Shown: positions 1 to 10,034 of the stretch, in pieces | How positions within the stretch are numbered: position 1 is the first letter of the stretch | Layout: the number at the start of each line of letters is the position of its first letter | From: Plotosus lineatus | Taxonomy: Eukaryota; Chordata; Actinopteri; Siluriformes; Plotosidae | Assembly: GCA_024760905.1 (NCBI GenBank) | Contig: CM045733.1 | Coordinates: 30,044,501 to 30,108,500 of the forward strand | Length of the DNA stretch: 64,000 nt | Direction: 5' to 3' | Notes under the pieces: model-generated | Database searches by the model: none | Told to the model about the DNA's origin: nothing | The model's input: only the letters and a program-made list of their open reading frames with translations | Translations under genes and position numbers: made by a program

Positions 1-1114
1 CCCAAATATAAATTGTATTATTTGTCTAAAAATTGTTATAAGTAATCCTCTGCATAACACTGTGTCCTTATTAATATTATGAATACAAAAAAAGAAGAAC
101 TATAGATTGACTTCCAACAAAGAATAACTTTATTAACACTTTTTAGTATTTTTGTTTAAAAAGCACAGATTTTTGAAGCAGGGTGCATCAATTTGCCTGA
201 AATAAAAAAGTATCCTTAAAAATAAAATAAAATAAAATAAATAAATAATAATAAATTCAAACTGATCAGAGCACAATATATAAAACACTTTAACCTACAA
301 AACAAAAATGAATAAAACAATGTGTTATTATTATTTATTTTTATTTTTTTTTTTTTTTGTCAAAATGATTAAGTCCAGATTAATGGCTACAATGAGCACG
401 TTTGGCAGTGCACAGCTTTTCGAAGCCGGTTTAAAAGTACGACACTGAACTCTCAAATCATACTCAATGCTGAACTGGGATCTGGACTTATTTTCACAGC
501 AGTGACGTCATCCAGCATGACAGAGACTGTGTGTGCTGCAGGTAGGATCAGTTCGTCTGCTGTGGGGTTTTCTGCACTGAGCAGTTTGGTACTCCACCTT
601 ATCTGATGCTAACAGAGCTCGCTGGTTTACTGGAGTAGCAGTCACAAAGCGGGATGGTTGTTGGCGATACTCGGCACGTTTTCACTGAAAAAACTCACGC
701 GGCTCATCACGTGATCGGGGTGTGAAGTCTTTAAGTGACTCCTGAATTTATTTGGCTTCATGCTGTCCGTTGCCAATGTTTTCAGACACAGTAAACACAG
801 CAGTCTTTGTTCGTTTCTCACCGCAGCACAGTGAAGTCGAGTGCTACGTTCGCTTCATCATACCTCCTCGACTTAGCTTTCGGGAGACTTTCGTTTCTCT
901 CACTGCCTCCGTCTCTCTTTCCATCCCCGTTAAAAATTTCCATGGTGGGTTTATTAACTACACTTCTTATTTTACCTCTGGGCACACTCTAACAGTGAGG
1001 AAGCCACTGCCACCTGCTGTAGTGGATATAGAATTACACTTTATCGTAATACGGCAAGAAAAAAAAAAAAGCATGTTCCCAGGGGTCACTCTGGCATCGC
1101 ACCGCGAACCACTG
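1..1114 (-). mobile_element. hAT DNA transposon remnant, copy 1
   Basis: Decayed hAT element read on the minus strand; its 3' part runs off the left edge of the window. The plus-strand right edge, read in reverse, begins CAGTGGTTC, a hAT-like terminus. It is followed by GTGTAAAG at 1115-1122, which fits one half of an 8-bp target duplication. The duplicated locus carries the uninterrupted site GTGTAAAG at 54885-54892. The body at about 360-930 matches the better preserved copy at 43380-44520, which encodes a BED-type zinc finger region. This copy has frameshifts and no usable reading frame. Confidence 0.75.
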
Positions 1115-1611
1115 GTGTAAAGAAAGATTTCAAGCTTTATGGAGTCGATCAATCTATTTCTAACTACAGTTGAAAATATTATGCATTTATTAAAATTTAA
1201 TAATAAAAGCTGCTGTGTGATAGAGCTCAGGAAATGAATGCTACATAATTTTTAATTTTTACAATTAATACACGGTGAATTCTAAAACTAAACTAAGCAT
1301 TTGCAGTTTTTCTGAATGAATAGGTCACCTTTTGGACTTCTCGGAACCACTGATTTGATAAGAATTAGTTTGCACCAAAATCTAATGGAATTTGTCTGCA
1401 GAATGAAATGGACACTGACACAAAGGCAGTCATTTACTGTAATGAATTCCAACTTTGTTTATATCTTTATCATCTCAGTACCCTATCTTTTTTCACATTT
1501 GAAAGGAAGAAAACACGTGTCTGTGTTATCTACCTCACATAACTTTGATAAATCTCTACTGAATATTATTTATATCAATGGGAGGTGTACATCTATAATC
1601 TCCATGACCTG

Positions 1612-1872
1612 AAAGGCAGTGGCACAGTGGTACATCCACCTCACAGCAAGTAGATCGTTGCTTTGGGTCCTGTGCTTGACAGGGGCATTCCTGTGTGGAG
1701 TTTGCAATGTTCTCTCTGTGCTTGTGAGTACTCTGGTTTCCTACCACACTCAAAAGACATGCAAATTAGGCCAATTTTAATTGACCGCAGTGTGAATGGT
1801 TGTTTCTCTGTTTTGACCCTGTGATAGAATGTCAATTTCTTCAAGGGGTACTCTGCCTTCACCCAGAGTTGG
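1612..1872 (+). mobile_element. tRNA-derived SINE with L2-like tail (fish type S1)
   Basis: Begins with a tRNA-like head (gcagtggcacagtggta, then the anticodon-arm-like segment ccacctcacagcaag) and ends with an L2-like segment ending gttggttaagata. The same insertion is present in the duplicate at 55378-55690. S1 copies elsewhere, mostly minus strand, lie at 5877-6165, 8552-8816, 14696-14892, 17570-17876, 29352-29674, 51106-51450, 57403-57700 and 60963-61237. Confidence 0.65.
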
Positions 1873-1892
1873 TTAAGATATATATATATATA

Positions 1893-2207
1893 TATTATTC
1901 TTCCTCATTTATTCATTGTCTGAACTGCTTCATCCTCAGTAGGGTTAATCAGTTGACTCTGGGCGAGGACAGAGTACACCCTGAACAGCTCGTCATTTCA
2001 TCGCAGTGCAGAAACACATTGATGGCTATCCAGCCAACTATTGACGAAAGTAAACAATGGTTCTTTTACATGCCTCAAATCAAAGACATGGCCGGCTTTT
2101 GAAAACCCACTTAGCTGCACTGAGTGGACAGAGGCAATTCGTTGAGAGTGGGGCTTGATCCCCCAACCTTTCAGATCAGTGATCCAGCACCTTACACAAG
2201 GTATAAG

Positions 2208-2215
<8 letters not shown>
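1893..2215 (-). mobile_element. tRNA-derived SINE S2, L2-like tail, diverged
   Basis: Reversed member of the local S2 family. The L2-like tail is at the left (ctgaactgcttcatcctcag), the body has the diagnostic caatggttcttttacatg, and the tRNA-like head at the right ends near gatcagtgatccagcacc. The orthologous insertion in the duplicate is 55990-56290. Confidence 0.7.

Positions 2216-2292
<77 letters not shown>
2210..2292. repeat. (TG)n(TA)n microsatellite
   Basis: Short (TG)n run passing into a long perfect (TA)n tract. It lies exactly between the SINE head and the RTE fragment, so the tract may have grown at the insertion junction. Confidence 0.95.
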
Positions 2293-2297
<5 letters not shown>

Positions 2298-3046
2298 CTT
2301 TTCCTTTCGGCTGTTCCCTTCAGGGGGTCAAAGCAAATGATCTGCCTCCATCTCACCCTATCCTCTGCATCTTCTACACTTACTCCAACGACCTTCATGT
2401 CCTCCTGAACCACATCCATAAACCTTCTCTTTGGTCTTCCTCTAGGACTTCTGCCTAGTAGTTCCAACCTCAGCATCCTACTACCAATATACTCCCTATC
2501 CCTCTTCTGTACATGTCCAAACCATCTCAATCTAGACTCTCTGACTTTGTCTCCAAAACTTCTTACATGTGCTGTCCCTCCGATGGACTCATTCCTGATT
2601 CTATCTATCCTCGGTACTCCCAAAGAGAACCTCAACATTTTCATCTCTGCTACCTCCAGCTCTGCCTCCTGTCTTTTCTCCAGGGCCACTGTTTCTAAAC
2701 CATACAACATCACTGGCCTCATCACTATCTTGTACACTTTTCCATTCATTCTTCCCGATACCCTCCTATCACACATCACACCGGACACTTTTCTCCAACC
2801 GTTCCAATGTGCCTGCAGATGCTTCTTCACCTCTTTTCCACACTCTCCACTGCTCTGGATTGTTGAGCCTAAGTATTTAAAATCCTCCACCTTCTTTATC
2901 TCTGCTCTATGTAACCTCACCGTTTCTGTCGGGTCTTTCTCATTCACACACATGTATTCTGTCTTACTTAAGCTAACCTTCATTCCTCTCCTTTCCAGGG
3001 TATACCTCGCAGCCGTGAGGGAGGGGCACAAGCCAGTGTCTTTCAT
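2293..3046 (-). mobile_element. RTE LINE fragment A (3' end, with inverted 5' UTR piece)
   Basis: On the minus strand about 230 codons of the C-terminal part of an RTE-type reverse transcriptase protein are open, from the segment LERRGMKVSLSKTEYMC to the terminal RWRQIICFDP-like end. The match to the full-length copy at 22002-25153 covers its last ~700 bp. At 3008-3040 the sequence gcagccgtgagggaggggca is the RTE 5' UTR start, but on the plus strand. The fragment therefore joins an inverted 5' end to a 3' end with a large internal deletion. Absent from the duplicate copy. Confidence 0.8.
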
Positions 3047-3086
3047 CTTTGGGGGGTATTCTTCATCACTTCATGTGTATGTCTGT

Positions 3087-3874
3087 CTTCCTTTCGGCTT
3101 TTTCCCTTTTACTCAGGAGTCGCCACAGCGAACCATCTGATTCGCACGTTTGATTTGGCAGAGGTTTTTACGTCGGATGCCCTTCCTGTCACAACCCTTT
3201 AGCAAGGGACAGAAACACGCTGACGACTTTGCAGCCTACTCTTTACGAAAGTCAGCAATGGTTCTTTTACATGCCTCACACTATAGACTGTGAGAGACAT
3301 GGCCGGCCTTTGATAACCCAGTTAGCTGCACTGGGGGGACAGCAACAATCTGTGATGAGTGGGGCTTGAACCCCCAACCTTAAGCCCCGGTCACACAGCG
3401 TTTTACCGCTTAATCATGTACAAAAATTTCTGAAAATCTGGTGGACGTGGTCGTAAGTGATAACTTTTGGTCAATTTTGGCCTGGCCGTGCTTTATACGT
3501 GCTTTTTACGTGGTAAGGGCACGGCTAACCACGTCCAGCAACATGTAAGGCAACTTCAACAAAACTTGAGTTCGAACGTGGGAAAAAAGACTGCAAGTTA
3601 CCACGGCTAATCACGGTCTCATCACGTCTGTATCACTGCCGATCACGTCTTGAGAGCGGACGTAAAATGGGCACTCCACTGCCCTAGCACTGCCCTAGCA
3701 CTGCCTAATCGCAGGACGCATCCTCATAAAGTTCTGAAAGGCTTTTGGATCTTCGTTACGCAGCTCATCTGGAATTCCGATCCCTCAAGGAATCAAATTA
3801 AAGTTGAGTTTGTCAAGCAGGGAATGCACTTTGAATTCACGTCTTTTGGGCGTGGCCCACAGCGCGCGTGCAAC

Positions 3875-3918
<44 letters not shown>

Positions 3919-4748
3919 AATAACGCTTTAGTTTTTAGCTTAGTTTTTTAAGTTGTTTTAATTCATGAGACGGTCATAACACCCCAGCTTAGGTCTACTC
4001 CCAATCCAGTCATGTACCCAGATGTTCCGTACCACCCCCTCCTTCTTCTTCTTCTTCTTCTTCTTCTTCTGTATCAGTTGGTTCTGTTGGTGTTGGAGCA
4101 TGAAGATGAGGACATCACGGCATTGAAGGTTCATGGTCACCCCTTGACATGTAGACTGCAAGTGCCGAGTTCTCAGAAAATGACAGTATTTTATATGCCG
4201 TGAATCAGAAGTGATACAGAAGTGATGAGACAGTGATCAGTCGTATTTAGAACGTGATGAAGACGTTGTTGAACAGGTTTGGATGGTGCTATGTACGTGC
4301 TATGTACATGGAAAAATCCATTTGTCAGTGATACGCCGCTATTTCTCGTGATACTGTGTAACACCCGCCCAATGGCCGTGCTCTGGCCCAGCTCTGGCAA
4401 TGACAGACCCCTAAACTTTTCCGTCTTATCACGTCTCCCCAAGTTTTTATCTCTGCCAGAACACGGATTATTACGTGTGTTTCATGTGTGTTGCACATCT
4501 TTAGCATGTCTTTACCATGTGGTTGTCCGCAGTTCAAAACTTTTTTCCACGTTCAAATTTTTCCCCACGTCCTGCCACGTCTAAAAATCGACTGTAACAC
4601 GTCTTAAACTCGACATCAACAACACCGTCTGCTTCACGGGAAAACATTTTTGGACAGGTTTTGGCCGTAATTAAGCCGTAAAACGCTGTGTGACCGGGGC
4701 TTTAGGATCAGTGATCCAGCACCTTTACCACCAGGCCATCACTGCCCT
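3087..4748 (-). mobile_element. SINE S2 with RTE-derived tail, split by a DNA transposon
   Basis: Minus-strand S2 copy: the RTE-like tail (cctttcggctttttcc...cgccacagcgaa) is at the left, then the gggcatccgacgtaaa-type segment in reverse, then the body. The tRNA-like head resumes at 4705 after a 1.3-kb insertion (3383-4701). The duplicate locus lacks this SINE, so it inserted after the duplication or was lost from the other copy. Confidence 0.85.
3383..4701. mobile_element. non-autonomous PIF/Harbinger-like element
   Basis: Terminal inverted repeats start AGCCCCGGTCACACAGCGTT and match the reversed right end. The flanking 3-bp duplication is TTA (3380-3382 and 4702-4704). Other SINE S2 copies show the empty site (ccaaccttaggatcagtg, for example near 9675). 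A TTA/TWA duplication is typical of PIF/Harbinger. No transposase reading frame is seen. The subterminal regions are rich in cacgtc/gacgtg-like words in opposite orientations. (GA)n at about 3879-3915 and (CTT)n at about 4040-4068 are internal. Confidence 0.8.
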
Positions 4749-5035
4749 GTTGAATATATTCATGATACTTAATACTTTAAACTGTTACTAATACACTTAT
4801 TCTCAGTTGTGGCTGAATGTGTGTGTGTCTGTCTTGCTGTTGCTTCCACACATTAGTGTTTTGGACAGACTGAAAGAGCAATATTTTATTGTCTGATTTC
4901 ACTATCATTCGATTTGATCTCTTGTAAACTCCAATCCAGTTTCGATCAAAAATTTGATCAGCTACATCATTTTAAAATCTGCGCAGTTCCTCAAAAGTGG
5001 ACTGTCTACCTTGTTTGTTCCTGTAGTGGGTCTAC
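4749..5035. other. duplicated flank without a recognisable gene
   Basis: Unique-looking sequence between the SINE and the lectin relic, shared with 56290-56800 in the second duplication copy. The second copy has an extra SINE-like insertion at 56347-56549. No exon, RNA gene or promoter was recognised. Confidence 0.5.
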
Positions 5036-5345
5036 ATCTCAGTTCAAGGCTCATCTCACAAAAATTTGTTTTCTCAACAACAGACATTGTTGTTCCTGTT
5101 AAAGCTGCTGGAAGATGGACAATATGGCCAATCTTCATCTCTCAATAAGGTGTGTAAACATTGATCTGAAGAGTGATCAATGTCATAGTGGGAAGATGTC
5201 AAAAACACTTGAGGAAGCAAATGGTGACAAAAACGTACGTAGATCTTCTCAATAAAGGAAAAAATGTAAACTATGCAAATGTATGTCACTGTGATTTTCA
5301 TGTCCAATTAGATTCATCTCCATGAATAGGAAACTCCTGCAGATA
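5036..5345 (-). pseudogene. C-type lectin 5' end relic, duplication copy 1
   Basis: Aligns by eye to the start of the lectin gene at 53620-54363. The minus-strand initiation codon is at 5136-5138 in a conserved context (cttcatctctca on plus), followed by a signal-peptide-like stretch now mutated (MKIGHIVHLPAALTGTT). Similarity to the coding part fades after about 30 codons and both lectin domains are gone. Upstream of the ATG the promoter block, including the octamer at 5271-5280, is retained. It is the remains of a lost member of the lectin array. Confidence 0.65.
5271..5280 (-). promoter_or_regulatory. octamer motif upstream of lectin relic
   Basis: CTATGCAAAT on plus, so ATTTGCATAG on minus, contains the octamer ATTTGCAT bound by POU factors (Oct-1/Oct-2). 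It lies about 140 bp upstream of the relic start codon, with a TATA-like CTTTATTGAG about 15 bp further downstream. Matched positions exist at 39511-39520 and 54484-54493. Confidence 0.6.
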
Positions 5346-5876
5346 CACTTATAATAGTTCGTATTACTTTTGCATGTCATAATATTAAATATTTATTCTA
5401 TTTAATAGTGTTTGTGCCATGCACCATAAGGATTGGGTTGTTGCTCTCATGTTCTGACCATAATTAACATATTCTTTTTTGCACAGGGCGGAAGAAGGCA
5501 TTTGGTTTTCAAATACACAGGACACAAAGTCAAAGTTATTTTTACTGTCAAACTATGCTCTCAAGGAGAGCACTCCTTCAAAGTGGGACAAAGACTTACA
5601 ATAACCTTCCAGCAACAACGTTCAAGACCTTCAGAGCACAGGCAGGTAAATATGTTTTACAAGCTTTATTAGCAATGTGATTATTTGCTGATATCACTTA
5701 TTATTAATTTTATTATTATTATGTTTTTGTTTGTTTGTTAGTATGTTTGTAATTTTTATCTGTTCCTGTAGTCTTTGTATAATTATTGCATATATTGTGT
5801 AAAATGTAGCTCTCGGATGACTCAGTGGTAGATTAGTGTTTGTACACTAAACTGATCATTCTCTATAAATAAAGAT
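5346..5876. other. duplicated flank with a truncated tRNA-like segment
   Basis: Shared with 57020-57400. The part at 5500-5560 also resembles sequence upstream of the intact lectin gene (about 54780-54820; cacaaagtcaaag words), so it belongs to the older lectin tandem unit. At about 5808-5860 ggatgactcagtggtagatt resembles a tRNA box A without a clear box B and leads into a (CATT)n run. No gene is supported. Confidence 0.4.
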
Positions 5877-5996
5877 TATTCATTCATTCATTCATTTGTC
5901 AAATTCCTACTGGGGTCACAGGGACTCTTTGAGCTTTGACAACTCTGAGCAAAAGCAGGGTACACTATGGATCACTTGATAGTCTATCAAAAGGCC

Positions 5997-6054
<58 letters not shown>

Positions 6055-6165
6055 GCACACACACACACACACACACCGCACACAAATCTCATCACACTCA
6101 CACCGAGGTGAGTGTGCATGACATTGGACTGTAGGAGAAAATCAGAGTGTCTGCAGGAAAACCAA
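5877..6165 (-). mobile_element. SINE S1 (L2-like tail) carrying (CA)n
   Basis: Minus-strand S1: (ATTC)n tail at the left, a degraded L2-like part (ctactggggtcacaggg), then a long (CA)n at about 5997-6075 replacing the middle, then gactgtaggagaaaa and aggaaaaccaagc. The same SINE is at 57403-57700, where the (CA)n is interrupted by CCGCACAC units, so the microsatellite has changed since the duplication. Confidence 0.7.
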
Positions 6166-6369
6166 GCACTGAATAATAATAATAATAGTTTTAACATAAC
6201 TACCCTGTATGTAATCTCTCATATTTCATTTCCCATGTGGAAAACTGTGTAATTTCTTTCCAAGCTCTAACAGCAATTTGGTACTGCATAGTATTATATA
6301 ATATTTTCATAACAAGTTATTATATGGATGAGGATTAAAAGAAAGTAAATCCTGAAACTGCAAAAAGTA

Positions 6370-6680
6370 TTTGCAGTTTGTTCCTAATCACTGAGTCACC
6401 TTTCAGCCTATTAGGAAATCCTTGTGTTTTGTATAGAAATTTGCTTGCACGAGAGCCGAAGAGAAATCGGTCATCTTAACCTTGCACAAACACTAAACAC
6501 GTTGAATCACACCTTAGTCGAATGCAGCATTTATTTACCAGAATTAAGTACCTACGTAATTTTCCTAAAATCGAGCACCACACAATGTGTGATTTCTGCA
6601 GGACCTCGGGTATTCGGCACACATTCTATTATTTCCAGCAGTTTCAACTATTATAATATAGCTCAGGTGTAATAAGAGAT
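6370..6680. repeat. older tandem unit, landmark block
   Basis: This block (tttgcagtttgttcc, gagtcacctttcagcc, tttgtatagaaatttgcttgcac) is related to 10035-10330 and more distantly to about 1290-1400. The segments following it (6680-6860 and 10360-10520) also align weakly. This points to an ancient 4-5 kb tandem repeat inside the newer duplication. No gene is visible. Confidence 0.55.
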
Positions 6681-6883
6681 GGTTTCATTGAGCTCTCTTG
6701 AGATTTTGCAGAAATGTGGCCGAAGGTGAACTGGTTTTTGTATCCAACTGAACGAGGAAGTAGTGGATTGTAATGACACATTCTTCAGGTTTTCTGTGTA
6801 CAGATGTTTGAAAATTATTACAGGATGAAAAAGGAATTGGCCAAATCTTAATACTAACATAATTTATACATTTTAAAACAACA

Positions 6884-7066
6884 GTGATCTTGAGAAGCAA
6901 CATGGAGGCCACTTGGCGAGACCCTCCACAACAGCAAAAACCTCCAGAAATAGCAGAGGAAGCCCTGTATAGCCCGGCCCAAAATATAAAAGTTGTATTG
7001 ACTCCAACACGTTGCGCCCACAAACTGAAGCATTATTTATCAAAAATTACTGAGATTTGTGAGTGA
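6884..7066 (+). other. 60-codon open frame preserved in both duplication copies
   Basis: MILRSNMEATWRDPPQQQKP... runs for 60 codons to a stop and recurs at 58434-58616 with one residue changed (P to S near position 42). The conservation could simply reflect the recent duplication. There is no clear splice acceptor, promoter or recognisable domain. The stretch EALYSPAQN is only superficially like a tyrosine tail motif. I do not recognise a family and treat it as unproven. Confidence 0.15.
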
Positions 7067-7560
7067 ACATGGAGAAGTCTGCAAAGGTACTTCTCTCTGG
7101 CAAGTGAATGCTGTGGGCAACGAGGTTAAATAAATCTATTTAACTTTACGGAATTTGTTTGCCAAATGCACTGCATACCAGCACAAAGTCATGTATTAGG
7201 GCAAAAGTTGAATTTCAGAAAGTGACGTCCCTACTTTGTTTTGATGTTCTATCATCCCGTGACCCTGCTCTTTTGCAGCGCTAAACAAAAGATTGGTCGA
7301 TTCACTCTGAATTGTATCTTGTAAGTTTAATAAGTCATTGCTGAGTCTGTTTTAGATCAGTGGACGGTGTAGATCCATTATATCTTCATGACCTAAAAAG
7401 CCATTTAGAAAATGAAGTCTCGAAACCAAACCTGCCATTACAAAATACACAACTGAGCCACCAATGTTTTTTATTCACTTTTTTAATTACTTTTGTTTTT
7501 TGAAGTGAGCAAATATAACTCCACAGTTAAGATTTGTATGGTATAAATATCACACAGTGA

Positions 7561-7602
7561 TATACGACCAGACCACCACTGTCCCACCAACAAAGCATAG
7601 AC
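7561..7602 (-). mobile_element. leftover head of a deleted SINE S2
   Basis: Only the end of the tRNA-like head (gaccagaccaccactgtccc) and the right target duplication region (acaaagcatagaca, 7589-7602) remain. The duplicate retains the whole SINE with both 14-bp duplications (59292-59305 and 59869-59882). Copy 1 has therefore lost the left target duplication and SINE body in a deletion of roughly 700 bp. Confidence 0.7.
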
Positions 7603-8123
7603 AATTGTATAGAAAAGGCTCTTCCACAGGGAAAGATCCATCCCCCACTTCAGCAGGCTTCTTTTTTGTGGCCAAGAAGGGAAGGTAAAGGGATTGTATA
7701 TCCACTAGCACAAATTCAAGAAAATTCAATTAATTTCAGTTGTATTTGTACGGTGGGTTTTTCATTTGATTTTTACAGAGTAAAACAGATTTGGTAATTA
7801 CCTTCTGATTTTTTTTTTTTATAAGTTTCCGTTTTGGATTTCTCATTTTTATTATACATTTCTTTATAAACCCAATACATCCCTAATGAGTAAACTTGTG
7901 GCTACTGTGGCAAGGAAAAACTCTTAGATCACACAAGAAAGAAACTTGTGAAGACCAATAGTCAAAAGAGAAACCAGAAAAAAAAAGATAAAAATACAAC
8001 CATGTCGCCGGAACTTTACTGTAATTCAACATGAAGTGTATTTGGTTATCTCATAATTGTAATTGTGATTGTAGTCCTAAATCATTTTGGTAAAAGAGTT
8101 TATATCATCAGTAAAATATAATC
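7603..8123. other. duplicated flank, nothing recognised
   Basis: Collinear with 59883-60410. It is AT-rich, with small A/T tract differences between copies. No exon, RNA gene or repeat family was recognised. Confidence 0.5.
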
Positions 8124-8139
8124 CCGACTGCATAATTTC
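8124..8139 (+). pseudogene. residual U1 snRNA 3' fragment
   Basis: Only cgactgcataatttct remains of the U1-like sequence that is much longer in the duplicate (60435-60559). It abuts the SINE head directly in both copies, so the fusion existed before the duplication and the U1 5' part was deleted here. Confidence 0.55.
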
Positions 8140-8455
8140 TTGGGGCAGATGTAATGGTTAGAGAAGTGTTTTTGGGACCAGAAGGTTGTTGGTTTGATTC
8201 CTGAACCAGCAGGAAAAATAGGTGGCAGTGGGAAAGTAAGCAGCGCCCCCACATAATATTCCACCATATAATATAATATTCCACCACATAATGGCTGGAG
8301 TGCCTTTGAACGAAACCTAATCCCCAGCAGCTCTCCGTGTGGCCCAAATGTGTGTGACAGCCTGATTCAAAGTGTATGTGTGTGTATGCTCACTGTTTGT
8401 GTATGTGTGTTCATTTTGGATGGGTTAAATGCAGAGGAAATCATTTTCCTTATGA
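8140..8455 (+). mobile_element. tRNA-derived SINE S3
   Basis: Head ggggcagatgtaatggttag with a box B-like ggtttgattcctg. The body (ggcagtgggaaag, cagctctccgtgtggc, tgctcactgtttgtg) and end (gggttaaatgcagaggaa) are typical of a widespread fish tRNA-SINE. The box A region is shortened compared with the duplicate at 60560-60860, which reads gtagcctaatggttag. Confidence 0.75.
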
Positions 8456-8551
8456 GATTAATATGTTAATAATATAAAAAAATTAAACTCATAATTACAG
8501 TTTAGTTTACCATATCTCCTGTCTTTCATTACTCATGCCCTGAAAAAAATT

Positions 8552-8816
8552 AATTCATTTATTCATTTTCTAAGCCACTTAATCCTAATTAGGGTCATGT
8601 GGAGGCTGGCACCCATCTGAGCTGACTCTGAGCAAGTACATGGACACCTCCCCAGGAGATTGAAGGCCAAAACATAACCATGCGCACACACACACACACT
8701 CACACACAGAATCAATTCATAACTGCTAATTAGTCCATTATGCATGTATTTTGACTGTGGAAAGAAACCAGCATATCAAGAGGAAACTCACACAATCACA
8801 GGGAGAACATGCAGTT
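8552..8816 (-). mobile_element. SINE S1, head-truncated
   Basis: Minus-strand S1. The L2-like tail (attcattttctaagccactt) leads into the body with a short (CA)n and ends in the middle (agggagaacatgcag), with the tRNA-like head missing. Ortholog in copy 2: 60963-61237. Confidence 0.7.
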
Positions 8817-9377
8817 CAATAACTTATTTGTGATTTAAACAGAACCTATATCCAAAACGTATAGCTAACTTATATGAAACGTATATTCAATGTATACTGA
8901 AGGATATTTACTTATCTGGCATGTTCTAATCAACCACAGAACTTTTACTAAATGACTTTCTATTTAGCGAGCATATTAATTGTGTATTGGAGGTGTTCAA
9001 TGAGGTTCAAACACGGTCATTCGAAAGATAGAGGATCTGGCAAGGCTGAGACGATAATACTTATTTGCTGTTCTTCGACATCAGCATGACCTCATTTATT
9101 TCTTTATTGGTCATCGGGGAGACACTGCTGCATAAGGTAGACCAGGGGTCACAAACCTTTGCATTGCAAAGAGTCATTTGGCTCATTTCCCACCCAAATT
9201 AAAACCCATTGTAAGCCACAACACTTATTTGACCTCTAAATTGACATTACATGCCGTATATAGTTTCCCTAAACTTGTGCTTTATATATGAGAATACACT
9301 ATAGTGTGTTATTTTTTTAATTAATAAATTATAAACGGAAAATAACTCACTGAAAACACCAGCTTCCTTTGACCTTT
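8817..9377. other. duplicated flank with a hAT-like relic
   Basis: Shared with 61238-61817. At about 9143 ccaggggtcacaaacc resembles the terminus of a common fish hAT-type MITE, but no matching other end was found. No gene is seen. Confidence 0.35.
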
Positions 9378-9724
9378 CATTCATTCATTCATTTTCTGAA
9401 ACCGCTGAATCCTAATTAGAGTTGCAGGGAAGCTGGTGCCCATCCCAGCCGACTCCAGGCGAGGTCAGGGTACACCCTGGACAGCTTTCCAGGCCATCAC
9501 AGGGCATAAACACCCTGATGGCGATGCAGCTTACTCTTGTCGAAAGTCAGCAATGGTTCTTTTACAAGCCTCACACCATAGACAGTGAGAGACATGTCCA
9601 GCCTTTGATAACCCAGTTAGTTGCACTGGGGGGGACAGTGACAACCTTGTGGAGAGTGAGACTTGAACTCCCAACCTTAGGATCAGTGATCCAGCACCTT
9701 TTACCACCAGGTCACCACTGCCCC
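9378..9724 (-). mobile_element. SINE S2 with L2-like tail
   Basis: A good near full-length example in minus orientation. From left to right: (CATT)n, ctgaaaccgctgaatcctaa (L2-like tail reversed), a segment reading gtacaccctggacagc, the S2 body (cagcaatggttcttttacaa), then the head ending caccaggtcaccactgcccc. Ortholog in copy 2: 61818-62164. Confidence 0.8.
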
Positions 9725-10034
9725 AGATTTTTCATCATTCAATCCTAATTTAATCATGATTTTTCATTTATTTTTGTTTGTTTGTTATTTCTTTTATCCA
9801 CAACTAGATTACTATAATTTAAGCTGAAGATGATTACAACCTTTATTTCACTGACATTTCACCCAAAATATTTTATTTCTAAGTTGTAGATGAACACCAC
9901 CTTAATATAGCACAACATTTTCATGAAAATGAAACAATAAAAACTGACACATATAGAAAATAAAACTGACAATAAAAACTTCTCACCAGTAATCAATGTC
10001 AAAAATACAGAATGAAAAGAAAATACATGCTGAA

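Noticed and set aside
2192..3046. 284-codon minus frame as a host gene
   Set aside because: Its N-terminal part is RTE RT/C-terminal sequence and its end runs through the (TA)n tract as (YI)n; no independent gene.
5433..5672. Open frame in a block that looks exon-like (acceptor-like gcacag, donor-like gcaggtaaat)
   Set aside because: The block is repeated as part of the lectin-linked unit, has no recognisable domain, and the equivalent frame is not maintained upstream of the intact lectin gene.
5808..5860. tRNA gene candidate (ggatgactcagtggtaga)
   Set aside because: Box A-like only; no box B at tRNA spacing, no cloverleaf, and it runs into a (CATT)n tail, so it is a SINE piece.
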